64,000 nucleotides of DNA from CAMLQK01 sp035690865 (lineage in GTDB: Bacteria > Patescibacteriota > Saccharimonadia > Saccharimonadales > UBA4665), in the NCBI GenBank assembly GCA_035690865.1, contig DASSKE010000004.1, forward strand, positions 124,001 to 188,000, written 5' to 3'. This document shows, one piece after another, positions 1 to 9,000 of the stretch. The position numbers were made by a program, and so were the translations under genes. The notes beneath the pieces were generated by a model. The model did no database searches, had not been told where the DNA came from, and saw only the letters and a list, made by a program, of their open reading frames with translations. Positions within the stretch are counted from its first letter, which is position 1. Every line of letters begins with the position of its first letter.

Positions 1-283
1 ACGACTTGGCAAACTGTTTTTTGAAGCTTCCGAGCAGTTTTCCTTGTGGATCTTCTACAGAATAACGACCGTGAATATCGAGCACTTTTTCGGCTTTAAA
101 GGTAAAAGCAACCTCCGATTTGGTGTCGTCAGTATAAAAAGTGACCTTTTCTTTAAAGGCGAGCCGTTTTTGTTGGGCAAAGGCGAGCATGTCGCCTTTT
201 TTGCCGTCGTCGGTTGCCTGGTAAATAGCGTATTTGTTAACAAAAGCGGTAATCTTTTGCTCAACGATAAGATGTGGTTTCAT
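1..283 (-). CDS. LURP-one/YxjI-like protein, 3' end outside window
   Basis: The reading frame opens at ATG 283 on the minus strand and runs off the left edge, giving 94 visible residues starting MKPHLIVEQKITAFVNKY. The alternation of short hydrophobic strands with charged turns, and phrases such as KYAIYQATDD, LAFKEKVTFYTDD and VLDIHGRYSVEDPQGK, resemble the N-terminal half of the LURP-one-related/YxjI family (Tubby C-terminal-like beta-barrel). Members are soluble or membrane-associated proteins of poorly defined function. The visible part has no signal peptide or membrane segment. Family assignment is from pattern memory only. The complete protein would normally be about 160-200 residues, so roughly half is missing here. 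Confidence 0.6.
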   Translation of the reverse strand, partial: MKPHLIVEQKITAFVNKYAIYQATDDGKKGDMLAFAQQKRLAFKEKVTFYTDDTKSEVAFTFKAEKVLDIHGRYSVEDPQGKLLGSFKKQFAKS

Positions 284-332
284 TGACTAATAGTAGCATA
301 CTTTTTGACGATACGACATTTCGGTGCCCTGG

Positions 333-1385
333 TTAACTTTTGCGAGGCATGGCAAACACCATATGCGCCGTGTACAGGCTGGAGGCCCAGCGAGCTACAA
401 ACTCATCACGGCCAAGTGTTTCGTTACTGCCGCCGGTTTGCCATGGGCTATTTTGAGGCTCAAACGATGTTCGATCTAAGGGATTATGAAAAGTTACTTT
501 TTTGCCGTCAGCGTCAAGTAGTACTACCGCATGCAAATTGTCGCCCGAGTCTTCATCAAAACTCCTAATCCCCAGCATGGTATAGACGCTGGTCTCGGGT
601 TGCGTTTGCTTAACTTTAGCAGCGCGCAACGCAATATCGTCAAAGGTTGCGCCGATGACAATGCGGTTGAGTACTTGCCGCCCGCTCAACTCCCTAAAAA
701 CGTCGGACGAAAAGGTGCGAAAAAGCGCACCTTCGTCAAAAGATGGATCGTTATGGGCTTGGGTGTTGAGTGTATGTTCTTTGGGAGGTTCCACCACGCC
801 GTCCATAATGCCGCTAAATATCATGCGATAACAACTAACGCTACAGCTTGCACTGCCTATTTGTTTGATGTACGGTGGCTGATCGAGCGCAAATGGCCGC
901 GTAACCTCAAAACGATGTGCATAGTCTGGCGCCAGATGCTTAATGTGACGTGCATAGCGCGGGGTTAGCGCACAACGATCTTCCTCGCTAATGCCGTGGC
1001 GGTCCATAGTACGCTGCATGGCCTCGGCATCTGTTAACAGAATCCACTTAGAGAACTCTGCAATCTCTTGGCGCGTAATATGCGGGAATGCGCCTTGCCA
1101 GTCGGCATCAGTACGGAGCAGCACCGATCGAGCAAAATCGTACACCGAACCTTTGGCCGCTTTTATAGCGGGAACATCTTTAGCGCCATTAGCTAGGGCT
1201 TCTACGCGCTCGGTATCCATATCGTCATACCGCTCATCATCACAAGGACGGTGATAGAGCATTTCATCTACAACTGCCGACGAATATTGTGCCGAGACAG
1301 CCAAAGCGCGTTCAATTACTCGCGGGTCGGGACGTAACTCCCCAAGGGGGATGCGGTGGCTCATAGTGTTGTAATAGTATGACAT
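333..1385 (-). CDS. C39-like papain-fold cysteine peptidase (putative)
   Basis: A 350-residue soluble protein. The N-terminal 165 residues are helical and charged and I do not recognise them. The C-terminal half carries a possible papain/C39-like triad: Gln then Cys in KQIGSASCSVSC (about residue 180), His in NLHAVVLL (about 285) and Asn/Asp in FHNPLD (about 300). In the C39-like family these residues form the oxyanion hole and catalytic triad. There is no secretion signal, ABC transporter or Gly-Gly leader substrate nearby, so the target is unknown. ATG 1385 is preceded by AAGGGG at about 7 bases, which favours it over the second ATG seven codons on. The gene is divergent from the APH-type kinase, 28 bases apart. 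Confidence 0.6.
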   Translation of the reverse strand: MSYYYNTMSHRIPLGELRPDPRVIERALAVSAQYSSAVVDEMLYHRPCDDERYDDMDTERVEALANGAKDVPAIKAAKGSVYDFARSVLLRTDADWQGAFPHITRQEIAEFSKWILLTDAEAMQRTMDRHGISEEDRCALTPRYARHIKHLAPDYAHRFEVTRPFALDQPPYIKQIGSASCSVSCYRMIFSGIMDGVVEPPKEHTLNTQAHNDPSFDEGALFRTFSSDVFRELSGRQVLNRIVIGATFDDIALRAAKVKQTQPETSVYTMLGIRSFDEDSGDNLHAVVLLDADGKKVTFHNPLDRTSFEPQNSPWQTGGSNETLGRDEFVARWASSLYTAHMVFAMPRKS

Positions 1386-1407
1386 ATTTTTACCCCTTTG
1401 CTACAAT
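1379..1407 (+). promoter_or_regulatory. Leaderless promoter of the APH-type kinase gene
   Basis: -35 ATGACA (1379-1384, five of six matches), 17-base spacer, -10 TACAAT (1402-1407) with an upstream TG extension. Only six bases separate the -10 from ATG 1414, so transcription should start at the initiation codon itself. There is no Shine-Dalgarno site. Confidence 0.7.
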
Positions 1408-1413
1408 ACCGTC

Positions 1414-2400
1414 ATGAAGATTATTGAGCAAAGCTCACTCACCCAGCTCTTGGGAGCCTTTTTTGAGAACCCGCAGGTTGTTGATTTTCGGCTTATCACA
1501 CAAGGAAAAGAAAATACTACCATCAAAGTTGATCTGTCCGATGGTCCGATAATTGTCCGTATATGGGGTGAAACGCATGGTTATATGGGTGTACACTCTA
1601 ACGCTGATATTGCCGACGAAGTAGCATTTATGGATTTTTGCCGCCGCAATGGCGCACCTGTGCCGCGGCTCATGCCCGCTAAAGACGGTTCACTTTATCA
1701 AAAAACACCAGACAACTGCTGTTATGCGGTTATGGAATATGTAGATGGCGAAACGCCCCAGAACTTCACCGATGACATGGCCGCGCAGATAGCCAAAACT
1801 ATGGCGCAGATGCATGTGCGCACCGCGGATTTTACTTTTCCGGAGCCGCGCTCTTGGCCTGGCAGTGTGCTTGATATGACCAATGATCGCATTTCAAAGT
1901 ATGAGGCTGGCGAGCTTGCGGTTGATGACGACCAAACCATTACCGAGGCCATTGCACAGTACCGCACACTACTTGCAGCATGCGATCTTTCCGCCCTGCC
2001 CAAGGGTGTTATCCACGGCGATATTATGTGGGAGAATATCAAGTTCAAGAACGGCAAGCTCCATGGCATTTTTGACTTTGGTGACTGTCGCGAGAGCTAT
2101 TTTGTAGAAGATATTGCCAAAACATTGTTATTTGTATTTGAGTCGCCCGAGCATTGTGTTTTTGGCCAGAATGGCCACACGGTGCCGGTATTCCTGCAGA
2201 ATTATCAAGCCGTGCGTCAACTTACCAAAGCCGAAGAGCACAGCCTTCCGCTCTTTTATATGAGCCGCTTCTTGTATCAGGTGCTCGGCTATTACATAAA
2301 AGCTGCCAAGGGCAAAACGGAATGTTTGGAATTAGCACGCAGCACAATAGCTCGCTACAACCAGCACCGCGCGTTCTTTATGACAGGTATAGTCGGTTAG
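1414..2400 (+). CDS. Aminoglycoside phosphotransferase-family kinase
   Basis: A 328-residue protein with the APH/choline kinase fold. The catalytic loop reads GVIHGDIMWENI (about residues 196-207: Brenner-motif Asp, with Asn following) and the metal-binding loop reads IFDFGD (about 216-221). The N-terminal lobe has ENTTIKVDLSDGPIIVRIWG in the position of the nucleotide-binding lysine strand. The closest general type is the homoserine kinase/APH group that phosphorylates small hydroxylated metabolites. Substrate cannot be told from sequence, and an antibiotic-resistance role is not implied. It appears monocistronic with a leaderless start at ATG 1414. Its last 23 bases overlap the convergent NadD-like gene. 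Confidence 0.8.
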   Translation: MKIIEQSSLTQLLGAFFENPQVVDFRLITQGKENTTIKVDLSDGPIIVRIWGETHGYMGVHSNADIADEVAFMDFCRRNGAPVPRLMPAKDGSLYQKTPDNCCYAVMEYVDGETPQNFTDDMAAQIAKTMAQMHVRTADFTFPEPRSWPGSVLDMTNDRISKYEAGELAVDDDQTITEAIAQYRTLLAACDLSALPKGVIHGDIMWENIKFKNGKLHGIFDFGDCRESYFVEDIAKTLLFVFESPEHCVFGQNGHTVPVFLQNYQAVRQLTKAEEHSLPLFYMSRFLYQVLGYYIKAAKGKTECLELARSTIARYNQHRAFFMTGIVG

Positions 2401-2974
2401 CTTCGATATACGCTCGTGTGGCGTCTGGAATAAGCGACGATTGCCTGCCGGAGCGCAAATGCGTTGAATGCACCCGTTCGCTAACGAAGCCATTTTGCTC
2501 AAAATTGTAATTCATCATAGGAACAGCAGCTTCATCATAGTATGTATAGCGGATAGTTTGCTGTATGTCTGCCGGCAAGGCCGCGACTGCTTTGGTAAGG
2601 AGCTGCGGGGCTATGCCTGGAATAGAAAGCACAATCATAGGCCATTGCTGAGCCAGATGCAAACGCGAAGGGTCCTGTAGGTTATCTATCAAGGAATCAA
2701 TACCGCTAATTTTGAAGTCGGCCCGTATTTTTTGCGCACGCGAGTCCTCTACGGCCACCACTGTACAACTAAACGGCAGTGGCACCGCCTGAACGGCCAG
2801 GTTTGCCATATGGAGCCGGTGCTGCCAACTACTAGCTTGCGGTTTGTGGAGCGGGTGTTTATCAACACATACAATCAGCGCATCAAAGGGTTGGGCTTGA
2901 TGAGCGCGGAGGGCCTGGCCGATATGGCCGCCGTGGAGCGGATCAAACGTTCCAATAAGTACAGCAGTTTTCAT
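2378..2974 (-). CDS. nadD: Nicotinate-nucleotide adenylyltransferase-like protein
   Basis: A 198-residue nucleotidyltransferase. The N-terminus MKTAVLIGTFDPLHGGHIG holds the (H/T)xGH ATP site, and near the C-terminus VHSTHLRSG matches the S-T-x-x-R signature of the NadD/PPAT superfamily. Length is typical for NadD, which adenylates nicotinate mononucleotide in NAD synthesis. The longer frame starting 75 bases upstream is rejected because ATG 2974 places the fold at its normal N-terminus and has a -10 box just before it. The 3' end overlaps the convergent kinase gene. It could be another cytidylyl/adenylyltransferase-fold enzyme, as the substrate pocket was not checked. Confidence 0.65.
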   Translation of the reverse strand: MKTAVLIGTFDPLHGGHIGQALRAHQAQPFDALIVCVDKHPLHKPQASSWQHRLHMANLAVQAVPLPFSCTVVAVEDSRAQKIRADFKISGIDSLIDNLQDPSRLHLAQQWPMIVLSIPGIAPQLLTKAVAALPADIQQTIRYTYYDEAAVPMMNYNFEQNGFVSERVHSTHLRSGRQSSLIPDATRAYIEANRLYLS

Positions 2975-2983
2975 AACAGTTCT

Positions 2984-2989
2984 AGTATA
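2984..2989 (-). promoter_or_regulatory. -10 box of the NadD-like gene
   Basis: TATACT on the minus strand ends nine bases before ATG 2974, implying a leader of about two bases. I found no convincing -35. Confidence 0.5.
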
Positions 2990-3034
2990 CACAACTACCC
3001 CTAAAGGTCCCTTCAGCCAATCTTCAGAAAATGA

Positions 3035-3063
3035 TTGCAAGCCGTTCACTGCTCATGTACAAT
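3035..3063 (+). promoter_or_regulatory. Promoter of the RHS protein gene
   Basis: -35 TTGCAA (3035-3040), 17-base spacer, -10 TACAAT (3058-3063). Transcription should start near 3070, giving a leader of about 25 bases with AAGGGA (3085-3090) four bases before ATG 3095. Confidence 0.65.
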
Positions 3064-3094
3064 CGCCCGTAATAAGCTAATGTGAAGGGACGCT

Positions 3095-6000
3095 ATGCAG
3101 AGGTTTTTGCAAAAGGTGGGGGACGCTCTATACCCTGCTTCTAAGCGCACGTTTTTACTACTATCGTGCGCTCTTTTAATATTTTCGGTTTCGCAGATGA
3201 GCATTCTGCTTTATTTACAGGACAAGGCAGCAGCTCAAACAACTCGCGATCCACTGTCAGCGTTGGCCCAGGGGCGTACCCCGCAACCACTGCCTTCGGC
3301 GCAAAGTCCTAAGACTAAAGCGCTCGATACGGTAAGCCCAGAAGTGCGAGCGCAGGCCAATACTACAAATGTAAGGCCAAGTAAGCCCCAGGCGGGTGAC
3401 TGGCAGGGTGCCTCCGAGAATACATCCGAACGAACCGAAAATAGCCGTACCTTTTCGCTCAAGAATGGCACAAAGGTACAGGAATATTACGGTCACGACG
3501 TTGCTTATAAAGATAACGGCACAATGCGCTCAATCTCCCCTTCACTATCTACCGATCAAACGTATGTCGATCATGCTAAGCAGCAACGTTCTTTGCTCCA
3601 AAAGCTCAAGTTCTGGGATCAGCCAAGAGCTTTTAACGGCAGTGGAGGCCCTCTCAAGGCTGGTTTCCAGCCCCTACAAAAAGGCAGCGGCGTTACCGTA
3701 CAGTTAAACGGTCAGCGTATTGCAATGCAGCCCGTAGGCTCTAGCGGGAATGTACAGCCCAAACAGCTCAACAATGATGATGGCACTAAAGCTATCAGCT
3801 ATCCAGACGTATGGGATGGCGTTGATCTGGTGTACGAGTATCGGGGTGATACCGTAAAAGAAATGATAGTGTTGCGCAAGCCAACCCGCCAAACAGCTTT
3901 TGATTTTACAGTAACGGGCGAAAAAGTTCAGCTCAAGCATGGCAAGAACGGCAGTGTTGATGTATGGCAAAACGGCAAGCCAGTATTTACTATCCCCGCC
4001 CTTACGGTGATGGCCACTGAGCGCGGCCCGGTTAGTAACAGCGGGGCAAAATATGTAATTCATGGGAATCACCTGAGCGTGTCACTGAGCGCCTCGTGGC
4101 TTTCTAGGCAAACAACAAAGAATTTTCCTATTACTATTGACCCTACCGTTAGTGTCCATGAGTCGTGGGAGGGCGTAAGCAACAACGGTGCTGATTACTG
4201 GAGTTATAAGAGTGATGGCTACCAGTGCCCCTCCTCAAGTTGCTACCAGAATATCGGCTGGCTTAACGACAATGGTACTAAAAAATGGCAAACTATGATG
4301 CGTATTCCCTTTGACCAAGCCATTAGTAAGGATTTGATTTACGCCCAGTTTAACGTCAAGAAAGTAAGTAATAGCTATGGCTATTATGGCACCGAGTCTG
4401 GCGCTCGCTATTGGGTAACGTGGGCGCCTTGCTTTGGATTTGGCTGCGTAAATGGCGGTGCCCCATGGATTCCCTTCACTATTACCGACCATGGCTGGAT
4501 TGATGTAACGTCACTGATTCAGTGGATGAAAGACCACGGCCAGACGGGTGGATGGCTCATGGTGCATGGTGATGACAGCCCATACAAAGCGCTCAACCCT
4601 GGTAACTCAACATTACAGCTGTACTATAACCGTAAGCCAAACAAGCCAACGCTCAATGCTCCGGGAAACACTACGACAGTAACGACAACAATGCCGCGCC
4701 TTACTGCAAATACAGCCAGCGATCCGGACGGCGATGCTCTTTCGTACCAGTTTGAACTCTACGATGGCAATACCTTGATTTCCTCAAGTCCAACCTCTGC
4801 ATTAAATTTTTGGACTATTCCTGATGACATGCTCCAAGACGGCGGTACCTATCGCTGGCGGGTCGGGGTAAAGGACCAATGGGCCTGGACCTACAGCGAC
4901 CTGGCAAGCTTTACCGTAGATATGCGCAGCGGCAATAAAGACAAAACGCAAGCATACGATCAGCTAGGCAACATTAGCACTAATCTGGCGAATGGTAATG
5001 CTTATACATCTGTGCAAAGTCACAATATTGATGCTTTAGGTGGTGATATCGGCCTGAACCTGGATTACAATTCACCTAAAATAGGTCAGCAGGGTCTTAG
5101 CGCTACATACTACAACGATGCTGGCGGCCGGAAGGAAGTGCTCAAGCGCACCGATCCTAATATTGAGTTTAACTGGGCGGGGAGTTCTCCGGCACCGGGT
5201 GTCGTTGACCAAGACAATTTCGCCGTTAAATGGGAAGGATATTTTATCGCCCCCAAGACCGGCACATATCAGTTTGGCGCTACCAATGACGATAAAATGA
5301 GTGCGAGTATTGACACCAATGGTGATGGTTCGTATGAAATGCTTTTTGACTACGGTTGTTGTCAGGCGCAAAAATGGTCCACCTCGACGGTTCAGCTGGA
5401 AGAGGGTAAAGCCTACCCGGTTCGAGCCTGGCTCTTAGAAGCTACCGGCAGTGCGTACGCAGAATTATGGGTTAAGGCACCGGGCCGCCTTGGTCAAATC
5501 GTGCCACAATCCTGGCTCCGTACACTTGATTTAGGTAAGGCAGTTGACGACAAGCAAGGCCTGCATGCGGAATTCTACAAAGACTACGACGGTTCGCGTA
5601 CCTTTAAAGCTGGCCAGCAGCCCTACCTTGTTAAGAACTATAGCGAACTCAATTTATACTGGGGCACGGGATCTTCGGTAGAATATGATCCGGATGGCGA
5701 CTATAAAGATAACTTTTTAGGACGATTTAGCGGGTATATCACCATCCCTACAACCGGTGACTATACATTTGGCGTTGGTGCCGATGATGGTAAACGCCTG
5801 TTTATAAATGGCTCCAAAGTTGCTGAACAATGGAGTACGCTCGACCAGGCCTGGAGTGGCACATTACACTTCAATGCTGGTGATACCGTACCGGTTGTTG
5901 TTGAATACTACGAAGCCGGCGGATCGGCGGCCGTGCAGCTCAAATGGAACGGTCCGGCGGGTGCGGGCATTATTCCCGGTCAATATTTGAGCACAAGTTA

Positions 6001-9000
6001 TCGTAACCTGCCTGCTGGGTGGGACCTGAGTGTGGACGCTTCTGGAACTATACAATATGAACGATTGCGTGTTCTTTCTGGGGGAAACGTGGCGTTGGTT
6101 GCCGGCAATGGAACGCAATATGTGTACACTGCGCAAGGCGGCGGGTATAATCCACCTACTGGCCAAGACGGCGTACTCTCTAAGAACAGCGACGGTAGCT
6201 TTACACTCCAGGATGTGAGCGGCCAGGTATATGAATTTGATGTCCGTGGCGTACTTACGCGGGTGACCTCGCCAACCGACGATCGAAGTCCAGCTGCCTT
6301 GCGCTATGAATACCAGGACCAATCTGGCGTCCCTCGCATCAAAAAGATAGTTGATGGCCTCGATAGTGAGCGTTATGGTGAACTCTTTTATGGCGGCGAC
6401 AGCCAGTGTCAGACCGACCAAGGCTTTAGCCCCGCGCCAGCTGGTTTCCTGTGTGCCTTTAAGACCTATGACGGCCAAATAACCTCGCTCCAGTATAACA
6501 ATGACAAACTATCACGTATTGTACGGCCCGGAGCTGAAATTACCGATCTCGGCAATGACAGCGATGGACGTTTGATTTCGATTCGCGATTCGCTAGCCAA
6601 TGACGCCATAGCCGCAGGCACACGCACCAATACGGATGAGCTTCTTACACAAATAACCTACGACCAACTTGGCCGCGTCAAAACAGTTAAATCCCCTGCT
6701 CCACAGCCTGGTGAATGGCGGACTGAACACAGTGTGGATTATGGTTTCACAAGTACAAAACAACACATTGTAGGCGCGCCTGAGCCCAAGGGCTACTCGC
6801 AATATATAGAGTACGATGACAAAGGTCGCACAACTAAAAGTTGTGGTGTTGAGGCATTGTGTACTGTCCAGGAATGGTATCCGTATAAAGATCTACTACT
6901 AAGCACCACTGATGCTCAGGGACTTAAGACGGTAACAATGTACGACGAAGAAGACCGCCCCGTAAGCAGCTATGGACCTGCTCCGCAGGACTGGTTCGAT
7001 AGTTGGGATTGGACGTTGCCAGCCGGTATGAAGTTGCTGCGAGGCCAGTATATTAAGTCACCGGACGGTCGGTTTACTTTTACTTATCAAACAAATGGCA
7101 ACTTAGTGGTCCGAGAGGTTGCGAGCAATACACCAATTTGGTACACAAGTACCGATGGTAAGGCATCGGACCGCCTAGTGATGCAGGGCGATGGCAATCT
7201 CGTGCTGTACAACGGAAGTAGTGCCGTATGGGACACGCACACCGGGGGCCAAGGTGACTCAACGAGCTTTTTGTCAGTCCAAAATGACGGCAACCTGGTT
7301 ATACGTATGCAGCGCCTCGATGGGTCTACGCCCGCCAAGTGGGCTAGCGGTGTCACGCGCACCTATGGCCAATATCTGTCTGCTACATATAACAAGCCTA
7401 AGGCGGGCTATGAGTCGCAAATGCTCCGTAGCGACTCAGCTTACGACGAAGGCATCTATGGCGCTGCTGTCGAATGGTACAATTTTAAAGACGGCAAGCT
7501 GTTTGGCGCTCCCCTGCTCCATAGGACAGGCTTTGACAGTACGCAAACGGATCATTTCTGGCTTAATACAACTAACAGCACCAGTCCCCCTGTCCCGGTG
7601 CAACCAACGGGCGGTGCAACCAACGTAGGGTTTAGGGCTACCAGTAAAATCCACGTTCCCACCACAGGAAACTACACGATTTCTTTATGGCATGCCAATG
7701 CAGCCCGCGTATGGGTCAACGACAAGCTGGTGCTCGACGGTTGGTCATATCGAAGCAATACTGTGGTGAGCAAATCGGCTGCGGTCGCCTTGAAGGCGGG
7801 CGAAGCTAACCGCTTAACGGTAGAATATGCAAATGTGGGTGGCGGCGATACCGCATTTCGTTTGGAGCTTTCTGGCAATGGTGTTTCAACACCAAACGGC
7901 GTTTGGGGAAGCGTAATGCGTCCGGCATATGGCCTTACTACCAGTAACACCGTATATGACGCTCAGCTTGGTACACGTCGCAATGTCATAAGTTATGGTT
8001 CGCAACCTGAATATGGGTTAGCTCAGAGCACTACAACTGACCCGGGCGGCCTGGCGCTTGCTTCGCGCACTACCTATGAAGTGCCTGGCCAAGGTTACTT
8101 GCGCCAAACGAGCCGCTCTTTGCCGGGCGACACCACCCCAAGCCTCAACGTTACCTATTATGATGCGAGCGAAACTCGCGACAATCCATGTACATCCGAG
8201 ACTGAGAGCTTCCGCCAGGCCGGGAAGATTAAACTAAAAACTGAGGCTGACCCCGATGGTCCAGGCAGCCAAACTGCAATTACCCGGGAGATCGTGTATG
8301 ATGATGCTGGCCGTGAAGTGGCGATGCGCACAAACGATGACCCATGGACATGCGTTAACTACGATGCGCGGGGACGCGTTGTTAAAACAGTCGTGCCAAC
8401 TATTCACGGTCGCACTGGCCGCACTATAACTACAGACTATGCCTACGGCGGCTCACCATTTAAGGTGCAAACTATCGATAGTATTGCTGGCACGACAATC
8501 GCCGTCATCGACTTGCTCGGCAGACAAACCGGTAGTACTGATGAATTTGGCAATTCTTCTGCCGTCACCTATGACAACCTGGGGCGCATTACTTCGCAGC
8601 AGTCCCCCGTTGGTACAGAGAGCTACGAGTACGACGACTATGACCGGGTTACCGCCTATAAACTAGGTAATGTTACCTATGCCACGGTCGCTTATGACGC
8701 ATTTGGCCGGATAGACTCCGTTGTCTATAACCAGGCAGCAGACGCAAGTGGTAAGAAGCTTACACTGGAACAGATTGCCTACGATACATTGCAGCGTGAA
8801 GCGGGCGCCACATATCGCTTTAGTGATGATCGCAGCTTTACCGAAGGCATTAGTATGAGCACTGCCGGTGTAGTGCTGGGCGTAAATGACTCATACGATG
8901 GTAAAACGGCTAGCAGTAGTTACGGCTACGATGCTGCCAACCGGCTCATACAGGCTACCGTTGACCAAAATAAATACACCTATGACTACGGCGCTCCGGA

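Noticed and set aside
531..968. 145-residue plus-strand frame opposite the C39-like gene
   Set aside because: Composition and lack of start signals mark it as a shadow.
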